64,000 nucleotides of DNA from CAVEFW01 sp964579575 (GCA_964579575.1 CAZOGL010000001.1:1-64000); one strand, 5' to 3'; positions 36,234 to 45,660 are shown, counted from the first letter of the stretch. The notes: generated by a model not told the origin, from the letters alone. Translations and numbers: made by a program.

Positions 36234-36674
36234 ATGGCACAGCGTTATAAGCGAATTTTTGCTGCTCTTGACGGCAGTTCCACAATGCGAGCGGTGGCCG
36301 AACATGCGGTTGGCATCGCCGAGAACGATGGGGCGGAAATCCTGTTTGGTCATGTTATCGACTCGGTTCCTTACGAGGCAAACGGTGTGGACTTTGCGGC
36401 GCTTTGCGAAGTCGGGGCCCAGCGTATCGAGGAAGAGTTGGCAGACGTGTTCCAACGCGCCAAGGAAAGCGACGTCGTTGGTAAAGTCAACCTCAAGGTT
36501 GCGGCAGGCCGTATCAACGAGACCCTGCTCGAGCAGCTCATTCAGCCGTTCAATCCGGACGTGGTCATCTGTGGCGAGCGCGGTCTTTCCAACATCCACT
36601 ATGCCTTTGTCGGCAGCGTCAGCACCTATCTTATTCGCAATTGCCGCTGTGACGTTCTCGTCATGAAGAGCTAG
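36234..36674 (+). CDS. Universal stress protein, UspA family
   Basis: A 146-residue single Usp domain. It begins YKRIFAALDGS and ends with the ATP-binding signature GERGLSNIHYAFVGSVS followed by CDVLVMKS, so it is probably of the ATP-binding type. ATG 36234 follows aaagagg. TACAAT at 36168-36173 may be its -10. A strong terminator follows. A second, divergent Usp gene lies at 50111-50596. Confidence 0.92.
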   Translation: MAQRYKRIFAALDGSSTMRAVAEHAVGIAENDGAEILFGHVIDSVPYEANGVDFAALCEVGAQRIEEELADVFQRAKESDVVGKVNLKVAAGRINETLLEQLIQPFNPDVVICGERGLSNIHYAFVGSVSTYLIRNCRCDVLVMKS

Positions 36675-36727
36675 CGTTTTCACAACACGATACTTTTTAC
36701 GATGTGATATTTTTCGCAACGCGATAC

Positions 36728-36753
36728 AAAAGGGCCCTCCGGGGCCCTTTTTT
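36728..36753 (+). terminator. Rho-independent terminator after uspA
   Basis: AAAAGGGCCC (36728-36737) and GGGCCCTTTT (36742-36751) with a four-base loop and more T; symmetrical, so possibly bidirectional. The rest of 36754-36969 shows no gene. Confidence 0.92.
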
Positions 36754-36969
36754 CATGGGGTAAGGGGTCGAGCTCCTAGACCGGGGGAGGCCGTTGCAAA
36801 GTTCAACGCAAGGGACGAGGCGATATCGAGATCGGGCAACGCAGTGGTATGGAGCGAGTTTCACTTAAGTACTCCGTGGCCCGATGCTAGAGAGTAGCTC
36901 GAGACACACTTTTCTGCCTATAACCCCGGTTTTCAACGCAGCCTTTGCACAAAGATTTGCACCCAACAG

Positions 36970-37005
36970 AAAAGCCGCGCGGTATTGCTTTGAAAACACC
37001 GCGCG
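36970..37005 (-). terminator. Terminator of the tRNA-Val gene
   Basis: On the minus strand CGCGCGGT (36998-37005) pairs with ACCGCGCG (36976-36983), then gctttt. Confidence 0.82.
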
Positions 37006-37017
37006 ACCTGTGAAAAC

Positions 37018-37092
37018 TGGTGGTCGATACAAGATTTGAACTTGTGACCTTGTGCTTGTAAGGCACCTGCGCTCCCGCTGCGCCAATCGACC
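37018..37092 (-). tRNA. tRNA-Val (anticodon TAC)
   Basis: A 75-base tRNA with encoded CCA. Acceptor arms GGTCGAT and ATCGACC pair. The anticodon loop CTTACAA gives TAC. The T-arm holds AAGTTCAAATCTT. A terminator follows. Confidence 0.96.
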
Positions 37093-37430
37093 GAATGTGA
37101 AGAGTATTTTGCCACAAGACGGGGGCTTTTTCTAGGGGGTTTGTGGGTTGGGAGGTTTTTTTGGAGGGAAAGCGAACAACCTTAAGGACAAAAACAGGAC
37201 AAATGTGGGTACGACTTTGGGAGTATCTCGGGACTTTTGCTCGTGTTTTTGTTGGGCTGAATTTCCAAGGTGTGTGGCAAGGGGAGAACAGGTGACGGTT
37301 ATCTGCGGGGATATGCCCTTGGGAGAATGCATCCAGCGGCGCTAGCGAAGAAGGATTGCGTGTGTACTCGGAGTTGTTTGAAGTCTTCTTGCGCTGGCGC
37401 CGCTTCTTGTGAGAAGAAGGAGGTTGGACC
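37093..37430. other. 338-base region upstream of the Tad locus
   Basis: It starts with G/T-rich sequence (runs such as ggttttttt and gggggcttttt). Short reading frames here do not look like proteins. It should contain the Tad operon promoter, but I could not identify it. Confidence 0.4.
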
Positions 37431-38084
37431 GTGGGTCAGCGAAGGGCGGTGATCGCCAGCATCGTGTGCGGCGTTGTATGCGCGTTGGCAGTGTTGCTGT
37501 ACACGAACGGTGTTCGATCGGAGGCCGAATCGGAGCGCATGGAGGCGTTGTCTCGCTACGGCGGGGAGCAGCTCGAAGTGTGTGTGGCCACCCGCGATAT
37601 CGCTCCAGGCGAGACGGTCTCCTCCGCTGATGTCACCTTGAAGCTCTGGGTCAGCGATCTGTTGCCCGAGGGTGCGGTGAAGTCCTCCAACGACATCGTA
37701 GGAAAGAAGGCCTCCTCTTCCATCATGGCGGGAGAGGTCGTACTCGAGCAGCGATTCAGCAACATCGAATCCCTTATCGATGTGCCGGCGGGACAGACTG
37801 CGCTCAGCGTGCCTGCGAAGAGCGTCCAAGCCGTGGGCGGGGCGATTGACGCCGGCATGACAGTTGATCTCTATGCGACGGGAAACACTTCGACGACCCG
37901 TATTGCCAACAACGTCCTCGTTCTTGCGACCAGCACGACTCACGCCGAGGGAAACACCTCTTCAAAGTCCGAGGTTTCTTGGATAACTATCGCTGTCAAT
38001 CCTTCCCTGGTTGAGCAGATGGTGGCGGCGGCCCAAAACTCTGAGTTGTATTTCACATTACCGAGCCAATCCCAGGAAAACTAA
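37431..38084 (+). CDS. cpaB: Flp pilus assembly protein CpaB/RcpC (SAF domain)
   Basis: A 217-residue protein and the first gene of the Tad operon. It has an N-terminal membrane anchor (ASIVCGVVCALAVLLY), then a SAF domain (residues ~50-110: VCVATRDIAPGETVSSADV), and a C-terminal RcpC-like domain (DAGMTVDLYATGN). CpaB proteins help assemble or stabilise the pilus at the outside of the membrane. The GTG start at 37431 has aaggagg upstream. The next gene starts 17 bases after the stop. Confidence 0.88.
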   Translation: MGQRRAVIASIVCGVVCALAVLLYTNGVRSEAESERMEALSRYGGEQLEVCVATRDIAPGETVSSADVTLKLWVSDLLPEGAVKSSNDIVGKKASSSIMAGEVVLEQRFSNIESLIDVPAGQTALSVPAKSVQAVGGAIDAGMTVDLYATGNTSTTRIANNVLVLATSTTHAEGNTSSKSEVSWITIAVNPSLVEQMVAAAQNSELYFTLPSQSQEN

Positions 38085-38101
38085 GACGAAAGGAAGAGCA
38101 A

Positions 38102-39224
38102 GTGAAAAGCGTGGTTCTTTGTGTTGACGAGATGAGTTTGGCCCATCCAGAGTGGTTGGGGCTCGAAGGTGAGAGCCTTGTCGCCCAGACGTGGCTACAA
38201 ACGTTCTCGGGGGCATGGGAGGTGCGTCGCGCGTTGGCGAAGGCAAGCGAGGTGGACGAGGTTTGGGTGGCGTCTAACGACGAGGTGGAACCTATCAACC
38301 TGGCGGCGATTTTGAAGGCGGACCGTCCCAATCGAGCGGTATTTCTCGTTTCATTAGAACCTTCGGGGTCGTTGATGAGCCGCGCGAGGATTGCTGGTCT
38401 TGATGGCGTGTTGACCCAAGCGGAGTTTGTCGCACGCTACGGGCGATGGAAGCATGAGGGCCTGGAGCGAGTGTCGCTTGCCTCCCGTGAGACGCGTGAG
38501 GAGTCGAGCCGGGGTCGTCTGGGCCCTACGCATGAACCGCGCAAGGGCGGTGTTTGCCACGATGATCGCGACGAGGAGCGCGTGCGCGAGGTGGTGGTAA
38601 AACATGCTGGCAAGCATGCAGCGGTGCCCGTTGTGAACGAGGAGCAAAAAAGGCCCATTCCCCAGGTTGTGACTGTGGCTCGCATGAACNNNNNNNNNNN
38701 NNNNNNNNNNNNNNNNNNNNNNNNNNNNNNNNNNNNNNNNNNNNNNNNNNNNNNNNNNNNNNNNNNNNNNNNNNNNNNNNNNNNNNNNNGATGAGCACAT
38801 GGTTCTTCTCGAGCGATGCTCCCGTGCCCTTTTCGTCATAGACCAACGCCCCTCCTCACTGCGCGCATGCCAGCGTGCGCTCGATTTGTGCATGCGATGC
38901 GGAATCGCGGTAAGCCCCCTGGTGTTCGCGGTGAACAAGTGTAGCCGCCAAGGGTTGTACACAAGCATCGATGTTTCCTGCGCTTTGCATGGCGCTACGG
39001 CGCGCGAATTGTATTGGGGTGGCGACCAGGTCGGGGAGTTGCTTGCGGCGGGAAATGCCTTGGAGCTTGCTACCTCGCGCAACGCCCTTGTCGAAAGCCT
39101 CGGAGTGATGTTGGGGGAATTGGTTCCCCAAATGCCACAGATTGAGACCACCCGCCCATCGACGCGGTTTTCGCTTTGGGGGATGCTCACTGGCCGATCG
39201 AGGGAGGAGCAGCCATGTCTTTAA
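38102..39224 (+). CDS. tadZ: TadZ/CpaE-like pilus localisation ATPase (interrupted by gap)
   Basis: One gene split by the 100-N gap at 38690-38789; the frames differ across the gap only because its length is arbitrary. The N-terminal ~195 residues resemble the receiver-like domain of TadZ (LAAILKADRPNRAVFLVSLEP, RARIAGLDGVLTQAEF) with a charged linker. VVTVARMN just before the gap is where a Walker A loop would begin. After the gap come the MinD/ParA-like late strands (CSRALFVIDQRPSSLRA, PLVFAVNKCSRQG). The ATP-binding core is therefore probably hidden in the gap. It lies between cpaB and tadA as in other Tad loci and overlaps tadA by 10 bases. It starts at a GTG with aaagga. Confidence 0.78.
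38690..38789. other. Assembly gap (100 N) inside tadZ
   Basis: Exactly 100 N. Frames do not match across it, and an ATPase core of some 120 residues appears to be missing, so the real gap is probably about 350-400 bases (an estimate). Confidence 0.95.
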
Positions 39225-40525
39225 AGGAGCGCGTTGCTAACGCCCAAGGGATGAGCGCGGAAACGCCAATCGAGGCTGTCGGTTTCGTAACCTTGCGCAA
39301 AAGCGTGCAAGAGCTTCTTCCCTCCGAGAAACTTGCCGAGCTGAATGTGGTGAGCCCGGCTCGTGCTCGCAGTGAAGTGCAAAGGGCATGTGACAAGGCG
39401 TTCTCTGACCCTTTGTGGGCAACGGTTGATGAGAAGACGAGAAGTGGTTTGGTGGATGAGCTGTTAGACAGCATGTTTGGATTTGGGCCGCTCGAACCCC
39501 TCCTTGCGGATGAGACGGTTACAGAGATTATGGTAAATGGTCCTGACCGCGTGTTTTTTGAGCGGGATGGTCGTCTGTATCCCAGTGCCCAATCCTTTGT
39601 GAGCGAGGAGCAACTAAGAGCTCTCATCGACAGGATCTTGGGTCCGCTGGGACGGCGCGTCGATGAGTCATCGCCTATGGTAAGCGCCCGATTGCCCCAA
39701 GGACACCGCGTGAACGTGGTGATGCCGCCTCTCTCGCTTGTGGGGCCGGTTGTGACCATCAGAAAGTTCTCCGAACGCGTCTATACCCTTGATGACCTTC
39801 GGGACATGGGATCTCTTGGTGTCGGATTGGAGGAGTTTTTGACCTGGGCTGTTCGGATGAGGAAAAACATCGCGGTCTCGGGAGGAACCGGCTCAGGTAA
39901 GACGACGTTGCTCAACGCCTTGTCATGTGAGATTGACCCGAACGAGAGGATCGTGACGATTGAGGATTCGGCGGAATTGCGATTTTTGCAACACCCCCAC
40001 GTTGTTTCTCTTGAGGCGCGTCCGGAAAACGCCGAGGGAAAAGGACTTGTCTCCATTCGCGATTTGGTCATCAACTCCCTTCGCATGAGACCCGATCGCA
40101 TCGTGGTTGGTGAGTGCCGTGGCGCTGAGGCTCTCGATATGCTTCAGGCGATGAACACCGGTCATGATGGATCCCTGACCACCCTTCACGCGAATGCCCC
40201 AGAGGAGGTTATCTCCCGTTTGACAACGATGGTTCGTTATAGCGCCGATTTGCCTGTGGATGTGGTCGAGGCAAACATCGCGACGGCGCTTGATCTTATC
40301 GTCCAAACAGCCCGCTCTCCCAAGGGGTGTCGTTTTGTCTCCGAAGTGAGTGAGGTGGACTACGACACGGACGAGCGTCGCTGCGTTTGTCGCACGTTGT
40401 ATAAGGCAGACCACTTATCGATGGTTGGCGTTTGGGTCGGTGAACCCTCGTGGTTAGACCAGTTGGTTCCCTATGGTGTGGCGACAGAAGAGGAGGTGAG
40501 ACTGTGGAGATGCGATCCGTTCTAG
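39215..40525 (+). CDS. tadA: Tad pilus assembly ATPase TadA/CpaF
   Basis: A 436-residue secretion ATPase of the CpaF/VirB11 type. It shows FGFGPLEPLLADETVTEIMVNGP, Walker A GGTGSGKTT (residues ~223-231), the Asp box IEDSAEL, Walker B-region MRPDRIVVGECRGAEALDMLQAMNTGHDGSLTTLHAN with both His residues. It drives polymerisation of Flp pilin. ATG 39215 follows agggagga. The gene overlaps tadZ by 10 bases and tadB by 22 bases, indicating tight coupling. Confidence 0.95.
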   Translation: MSLKERVANAQGMSAETPIEAVGFVTLRKSVQELLPSEKLAELNVVSPARARSEVQRACDKAFSDPLWATVDEKTRSGLVDELLDSMFGFGPLEPLLADETVTEIMVNGPDRVFFERDGRLYPSAQSFVSEEQLRALIDRILGPLGRRVDESSPMVSARLPQGHRVNVVMPPLSLVGPVVTIRKFSERVYTLDDLRDMGSLGVGLEEFLTWAVRMRKNIAVSGGTGSGKTTLLNALSCEIDPNERIVTIEDSAELRFLQHPHVVSLEARPENAEGKGLVSIRDLVINSLRMRPDRIVVGECRGAEALDMLQAMNTGHDGSLTTLHANAPEEVISRLTTMVRYSADLPVDVVEANIATALDLIVQTARSPKGCRFVSEVSEVDYDTDERRCVCRTLYKADHLSMVGVWVGEPSWLDQLVPYGVATEEEVRLWRCDPF

Positions 40526-41532
40526 GCGTTATTGGTATCGTTGCTGCGTTTGTGGCTGCCGCTTTGGCGTCCTGGTCTTTGTTTGTTGCCCTGAGAAGGG
40601 ATGTTGCGCGCGGCTCGTCCACGCAAGATCGCGGGGGGTCTTCGAGTCGCGGAGGATCTTCGAGTCGTGAGAGGTCTTCGAGTCGCGGGGGATCTCTGAA
40701 AAACGTTGTTGCGATTACCTTAAGGAATGGCGTTCCGGCTCTTCATAGGGTGTCTTTGGCATTGTTGCGCATAAGGCCGGTGGCGACATTTGCGGGCGAC
40801 ACGCATCGCCGATGCGAGAGCGTGGGGGTTGTTTGTTCTCAAGAGTCCCTGGTCTCTCTTGCCCTGGCGTTCTTTGTTGTCTGCGCGGTTTTTGGATCTT
40901 TGGTGACGCGGACGGTATTCGGTGGGTTGGTGTTGGATGCGCTCCTTGCAGCGATTCTTGTGGTACGTCTCCAAGCATGGAAGGAGCAGGAGAGGGAATC
41001 CCTTCGAAATGAGGTACCCCATGCGCTGAGCGTCATGGGGGATTGTTTCCAGTCCGGCTACTCGTTGGTGCAAAGCATGAGGCACGTTTCCGACCAAACG
41101 CAAGGGCGTATGTCTGAGGCCTTCGGTCGATGTGCGGACGAGCTCGAGCTTGGCGAGACGCCGCGCGAGGCTTTGGCGAATATCAGGGGAATAGAGGGAG
41201 TCGAGGAGTTGTCCTTTGTGGCGGTTGCACTGGACGTTCAACACCAGTCCGGAGGCAGTTTCTCGTCGGTGCTAAGCAATGCTCAGCGCATGGTTGCTGA
41301 CGAGATTGACCTGCGCCGCTCCCTTCATGTTCAGACGGCCCAGGCGCGTTTGTCCGCCCAAGTGGTGAGCTTGATGCCTTTTGTCTTGATGGCGTTGCTT
41401 TCGTTGATGAGTGAAGGGTTTCTCGATTCTTTCTTTGGAAGTCTGGCAGGAATGGCGTTGCTTGCCGTAGCCGTGATCATGGAGGCGGCGGGAATCATGT
41501 TGGTTCGCAAGATGTTAAAGGTTGCGCAGTGA
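40504..41532 (+). CDS. tadB: Tad pilus platform protein TadB
   Basis: A 342-residue inner-membrane protein with a type II secretion F domain (QSGYSLVQSMRHVSDQ, GETPREALANI) between membrane helices; the C-terminal helices end near residue 335. The GTG at 40504 is five bases from ggaggt; ATG 40510 is the alternative. Between the first helix and the rest lies an unusual linker of four six-residue RGGSSS-type repeats. The stop overlaps the tadC start (TGATG). Confidence 0.88.
   Translation: MEMRSVLGVIGIVAAFVAAALASWSLFVALRRDVARGSSTQDRGGSSSRGGSSSRERSSSRGGSLKNVVAITLRNGVPALHRVSLALLRIRPVATFAGDTHRRCESVGVVCSQESLVSLALAFFVVCAVFGSLVTRTVFGGLVLDALLAAILVVRLQAWKEQERESLRNEVPHALSVMGDCFQSGYSLVQSMRHVSDQTQGRMSEAFGRCADELELGETPREALANIRGIEGVEELSFVAVALDVQHQSGGSFSSVLSNAQRMVADEIDLRRSLHVQTAQARLSAQVVSLMPFVLMALLSLMSEGFLDSFFGSLAGMALLAVAVIMEAAGIMLVRKMLKVAQ
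40630..40695. repeat. Four in-frame 18-bp tandem units in tadB
   Basis: Units of cgcgggggNtcttcgagt type begin at 40630, 40648, 40666 and 40684, encoding RGGSSS, RGGSSS, RERSSS and RGGS. Confidence 0.9.
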
Positions 41533-42476
41533 TGGTTGGTACAGGGTTGGTCGCAGTTGCGGCTGGTTCGGCAGGGTTGCTCGGTTTTTTCTTGTCGCGC
41601 TTTGGCTTTGAGCATAGACGGGCCCGTCAACGCCGCATTGCGACGCGTGTGGGTGATGGTCGAGACGACTGGCTCGATGATTTGGATGTAGTCGGTATTG
41701 AGCGTGTGATTTTGTCATATGTGGGAAACCTCCATCGCAGACTTGCTAACCGCTCAACGGGAATGCTCGCTCCCGCTTGGTTGCGAGAGGGTTTGTTGTC
41801 GGGCAAACGCGCGGAGAGCCTCCTGCGTTCCTCTGGGGTCGCGGAGAACATCTCCCTGGAAACCATAGGGGAATCCCGTGTGCGCTTGGGCTTGTTGGGA
41901 GGAGCTGCGGGGGCGGTGCTCGGCGCTTGTCTAACCAACGAGCTTGCCCTTCTGCTCGGTTTGGGAGGGGTGATATTGGGTTTGTGTGCCCCCAGCTTTG
42001 CTCTTCGAAGGGTTTCTGAGGAGCGTTCAGCGTCTTGTTGCCATGAGCTTCCGGAGTTTCTCGAGGTCGTGTCCCTGGGATTGAGAAGCGGATTGACTTT
42101 TGATCGAAGCTTCCAACTGTATACGACCCATTTTGAGACAGGGTTTGCCCGTTCTTGCGGTTTGGCGCAAAGGAAGTGGGCAATGGGTCTTGTCAGCCGA
42201 GAAGAGGCCCTTTTGGAACTTGCGGGCTCCTATGATTCCGACACACTTCGACGTGTCGTCGACACCATCGGGCGTTCGATGCGTTTTGGGACGTCGTTGG
42301 CGCCCGAACTTGAAAAGGCTGCGGAAGACACCCAGGCACAGCATCGGGCCCTGCGTCAGGAGAAGGTGGCAAAGGCTCCCATACGCATGATGATTCCCAC
42401 GGCGACGCTTATCTTGCCAGCCATGTTGTTGTTGGTGCTAGGTCCGGTACTACTTGAGTTGATAGAAGGTTTCTAG
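41532..42476 (+). CDS. tadC: Tad pilus platform protein TadC
   Basis: A 314-residue membrane protein with a type II secretion F domain (LPEFLEVVSLGLRSGLTFDRSF, FGTSLAPELEKAAEDTQAQHR) and helices at residues ~4-24, ~110-150 and ~285-312. ATG 41532 overlaps the tadB stop by one base. TadB and TadC together form the assembly platform. Confidence 0.9.
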   Translation: MVGTGLVAVAAGSAGLLGFFLSRFGFEHRRARQRRIATRVGDGRDDWLDDLDVVGIERVILSYVGNLHRRLANRSTGMLAPAWLREGLLSGKRAESLLRSSGVAENISLETIGESRVRLGLLGGAAGAVLGACLTNELALLLGLGGVILGLCAPSFALRRVSEERSASCCHELPEFLEVVSLGLRSGLTFDRSFQLYTTHFETGFARSCGLAQRKWAMGLVSREEALLELAGSYDSDTLRRVVDTIGRSMRFGTSLAPELEKAAEDTQAQHRALRQEKVAKAPIRMMIPTATLILPAMLLLVLGPVLLELIEGF

Positions 42477-42491
42477 AGGAAGGAGATTGAA

Positions 42492-42713
42492 ATGGGATTG
42501 GTCAAAAGGATGGAGCAGGCGTCGTTGAACGCATTCGTGAAAGCCCATACTACCCTGCGGGCGCGTTTGTCGGATGTGAGCGGCCAGGGGACGACCGAGT
42601 ATGCGATTTTAGTAGGGGTGCTCGTCGTTATCGCAATCTTGGCCATCATGGTGTTTCGTCCCAAGCTCCAAGAGCTATGGGATGCCATCTCTGAAGGCAT
42701 CAACGGATTGTAG
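42492..42713 (+). CDS. flp: Flp-type major pilin
   Basis: A 73-residue prepilin. A leader of about 32 residues ends in S-G, followed by QGTTEYAILVGVLVVIAILAI. Cleavage after that Gly would put Glu at position +5, the classic prepilin rule. It is the smallest, most Flp-like of the pilins here and is probably the major subunit. ATG 42492 follows aggaaggaga. No prepilin peptidase gene is present in this locus, so it must be encoded elsewhere. Confidence 0.9.
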   Translation: MGLVKRMEQASLNAFVKAHTTLRARLSDVSGQGTTEYAILVGVLVVIAILAIMVFRPKLQELWDAISEGINGL

Positions 42714-42721
42714 TGGGCGCT

Positions 42722-42943
42722 ATGAGAGGTCCGTGGGGGAGACGCCTGCTGCGCTTTGATTGTGCTGGGCAATCAACCGTGGAGTTTGCGGTGGTCACCG
42801 TAGCCTTGCTGTGTGTCATCGTTGCTCTTGCTGCCATCGGCCGTGTTGCGGGGCAAGGGGTCCTAGTAGAGCATGCGGCCGCTGCCGCCTCCCATCATGT
42901 TGCGGGTTCTACCAGCGCGACTGCCGACGTCTTCTCCTATTGA
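42722..42943 (+). CDS. Short TadE-like pseudopilin
   Basis: A 73-residue protein with the prepilin motif AG|QSTVEFAVVTVALLCVIVALAAIG, giving Glu at +5. After the helix only ~25 residues remain, shorter than usual TadE proteins. ATG 42722 or GTG 42713 (overlapping the flp stop) are both possible; neither has a strong ribosome binding site, which suggests coupling to flp. Confidence 0.75.
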   Translation: MRGPWGRRLLRFDCAGQSTVEFAVVTVALLCVIVALAAIGRVAGQGVLVEHAAAAASHHVAGSTSATADVFSY

Positions 42944-42959
42944 GAGTGGGGAGGCAGCG

Positions 42960-43514
42960 ATGTCAAGGCGAAGGGGGTGGCGAGCCTGGGACGCCAAGGT
43001 TTGGGTGCATGCTCTCGACGAGTGGAAAGGCGGGCAATCCACCGTTGAGGCAGCATTGCTCGTTCCCATCCTGTTGGGGTGCGTCTTGTTGCTCGTTCAA
43101 CCGGGAATCTATCTCTACGATCGCATGGTTATGCAGGCGACGGCATCCGAGGCTTGCCGTTTGTTGAGCACGTTGCCGGCGGGGGAAGAGGAGGTTGTCG
43201 AGGGATATGTGAGACGACGCCTTGCCGCCATCCCCCAGCAGGATTGCTTTCATGTGCATGCTGGGTCCTCTTGCTCTTGGGAGATCGAGACCCGAGGGGG
43301 CCAAGAAAGCGAGACTGTCGCGGTGTCCATAGAGAACAAGCTCAAGCCTTTGCCTCTTATTGATTTCGCATGCAATGCGGTGGGGTCGACTGATGATGAT
43401 GGTTATTGGACGCTTCGGACGGAAGTGGAGATGGCGACACAACCCGGATGGGTGTCTTCTTCGCGCTCGGGATCTGATCCTTCGTCGTGGGTAGGTGATT
43501 GGAATGACAACTAG
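42960..43514 (+). CDS. TadE-family pseudopilin
   Basis: A 184-residue protein with the motif GG|QSTVEAALLVPILLGCVLLLV (Glu at +5) after a basic leader of about 26 residues. A C-terminal extracytoplasmic domain of ~120 residues carries several Cys (DCFHVHAGSSCSW, DFACNAV) that could form disulfides. ATG 42960 has ggggagg. It overlaps the next gene by 11 bases. Confidence 0.85.
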   Translation: MSRRRGWRAWDAKVWVHALDEWKGGQSTVEAALLVPILLGCVLLLVQPGIYLYDRMVMQATASEACRLLSTLPAGEEEVVEGYVRRRLAAIPQQDCFHVHAGSSCSWEIETRGGQESETVAVSIENKLKPLPLIDFACNAVGSTDDDGYWTLRTEVEMATQPGWVSSSRSGSDPSSWVGDWNDN

Positions 43515-45660
43515 CGGCAGGAGGGAGCCTCTTGCGTATCGTCTGTTTTTCACAACAGAGGAGGGGGAGAGCGGCTATACGACCCTTGGAATGGTTATCG
43601 CCTTGCTTGTCTCTCTTTCCTTGGTGTTTACTTGCGCGCAGGTGTATCGTCTGTCAACGGTTTCTGCAGCAATCCAAGACGTTGCGGATGCGGCAGCGCT
43701 TGCCGCAGAGAACCAGGTGGGACAGTTCATGGTTGCTGTTCGTGTGTGCGACGCCTTGGTGCTCTCCCTCTCCCTTACCAGCCTTGCCTCGACGGGCCTT
43801 GGCGTCGCAGCGTTGTGCACACCGGTTACCTCTTCGGTTGCCCCTGCGCTGATCGAAGCGGGCAAGAATATCGCATCCGCCCGTAATTCGTTCTCGAGAG
43901 GTGCGGCGAAGGTCCTCAACGCCTACCAAGAGACGCTTCCGTTTCTTTCTGCGGCAAGCGCTTGGAACGTGGCAAAAAAGAACAATGACACAGCGGGTTC
44001 CTCCGACTACCTGGCATTGGCAATCCTCGTTCCTTGGTCGGGCGAGAAGATCGAGATCGACGAGGCTGACGAGATCGACGAAGCGCAACAGGCGGTGGAC
44101 GAGGGGGCGGATGATCTGCGGGAGGACGGCGAGAAGGCAGAAGAGGCGGCGACAAAAGCCAATGAGGCGAAGCAGCGTGCGTACCAAGCTGATTGTGGAA
44201 ACAACCCAGGGTATTGCATGTATGAGAGAGCCGCCTCGTTGGCGTTGCTCGATGGGGCAGAAAACCCTTTGTACACCAGTGTTGATGCCTGGTCTTTTTC
44301 CGTCGCGCTCAAGCGAGCAACAGCGTATTACCAGCAACGCTTACAAAAAGAGACTCCCGATGGTCAATCCGTTGAGGAGCAGGGGCGTTCTGCCTTGCGG
44401 AGGAACGTTTATCGCTATGCCTGCGAGGAGTTTGAATGTGGGTATGTGAACGACACAGGCGACAGCTTTAGTGCCTATTTCCCGCTATTGCCAAGGAATA
44501 CGGCAGAAATGCGTGAAAGCGCCCTTTATACCGAAGCGGTCTATCCGATGACCCAAACCGAGGAAGGTGATTCGGTGCTCCATTCGTACGTATCATGCCC
44601 GAAAGCTGTTGGGGTTGTCGGGTTTGGCTCGGTAAGCGAGATGGAGGAGGGCGAATATCCGACTTGCAGCGCGTGTGGATTCACGGCGTCCCTTCTTGGG
44701 TCAGTATGTTCAGCCTCCTCTTCGATTGAGAATGGGTTCGAATACCACTACCGCATCGTTGCAGAGGCTGCCCAAGAATACGAGAAGGCGCGCGAGGAGT
44801 TGGATCCCATTCAAAGCGAGGTAAAGCGGGAGGCATCGTCGCTGTTTGATGAATTACGCGAGGCGTTTGAATCGGTTGAGGGATATCGAATCGATGTATC
44901 CCCCGCTGGGTCTCTTGGTGTGATCACGCTGGTCGTCGACCTTTCCCAAACAAGTGGTTCGGAGGGATTCGAGACGTCTTTTGTCCAAACAGACACGATG
45001 TTGGGAACGCGCGCCGCGGTGTCGGGTGCGACGCTTTTGGCGGATGCGTCAGATGATCAAAACAGCGTCATAACGCAGGTTTTGGAGGGTATCGAGGACC
45101 AGACAAGTTCAAAGCCGGGAATTTTGGCAATCGTCCTCGAGTGTTGGAACGCTTTTCTATACGCCTACGGAGAGGGACAGGATGCGATCACGGGAGGTAT
45201 TGAGCACGCTGTCAACGCAATACCTTTTGCCAGCGAAAGCGGTCTTGGGACATGGGCGGCGAAAACATTGAAGAAGATGGTAGAAGGTTTGGGCCTTCAA
45301 CCTGCGGATTGCGACTCGTTGAAGCCCGTCATCGTCAACACGGGACTCGTTGCCGAAGAGAGCTCTGAGGGGTTCGCGGTGCGCTATCTCGCAGTGAAAC
45401 AGGGGGTATTGAAACTTGAGGGAGGAACCGAGCTCTTCTCCTCGGTGGTAAGCGACATAGAGTCGAACCTTGTCGAAAAGGTGTCTGGTGAGTTTGAGCT
45501 CGCAACGATAAAGCCGTTGGGAGACGGGGGACCGTCAATTCCTATCACCATTGCTCTGCCGCCTGCGGCCCAAGAGGCTTCGTCCGACTTGATTTCCCAG
45601 GTTGCGAATGCGGTTCGCGGGGTGTTGCCAAAGGTGGGAGGAGAGAACGTATGGCGATAA
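43504..45660 (+). CDS. Large TadG-like pilus-associated protein
   Basis: A 718-residue protein with one N-terminal helix (LGMVIALLVSLSLVFTCAQVY) preceded by ESGYTT and followed by IQDVADAAALAAENQ, the pattern of TadG/TadE-like proteins. The Glu +5 of true pseudopilins is missing. The large outer domain (~650 residues) has an acidic coiled-coil stretch (residues ~185-220) and Cys clusters (DCGNNPGYCM, CEEFECGY, CSACGF), suggesting disulfides. It may be a tip adhesin or minor pilin. ATG 43504 lies inside the end of the previous gene, and its stop overlaps the next by 10 bases. Confidence 0.75.
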   Translation: MTTSGRREPLAYRLFFTTEEGESGYTTLGMVIALLVSLSLVFTCAQVYRLSTVSAAIQDVADAAALAAENQVGQFMVAVRVCDALVLSLSLTSLASTGLGVAALCTPVTSSVAPALIEAGKNIASARNSFSRGAAKVLNAYQETLPFLSAASAWNVAKKNNDTAGSSDYLALAILVPWSGEKIEIDEADEIDEAQQAVDEGADDLREDGEKAEEAATKANEAKQRAYQADCGNNPGYCMYERAASLALLDGAENPLYTSVDAWSFSVALKRATAYYQQRLQKETPDGQSVEEQGRSALRRNVYRYACEEFECGYVNDTGDSFSAYFPLLPRNTAEMRESALYTEAVYPMTQTEEGDSVLHSYVSCPKAVGVVGFGSVSEMEEGEYPTCSACGFTASLLGSVCSASSSIENGFEYHYRIVAEAAQEYEKAREELDPIQSEVKREASSLFDELREAFESVEGYRIDVSPAGSLGVITLVVDLSQTSGSEGFETSFVQTDTMLGTRAAVSGATLLADASDDQNSVITQVLEGIEDQTSSKPGILAIVLECWNAFLYAYGEGQDAITGGIEHAVNAIPFASESGLGTWAAKTLKKMVEGLGLQPADCDSLKPVIVNTGLVAEESSEGFAVRYLAVKQGVLKLEGGTELFSSVVSDIESNLVEKVSGEFELATIKPLGDGGPSIPITIALPPAAQEASSDLISQVANAVRGVLPKVGGENVWR

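Noticed and set aside
37148..37345. Small reading frame upstream of the Tad locus
   Set aside because: Low-complexity G/T-rich sequence, no ribosome binding site, no family resemblance.
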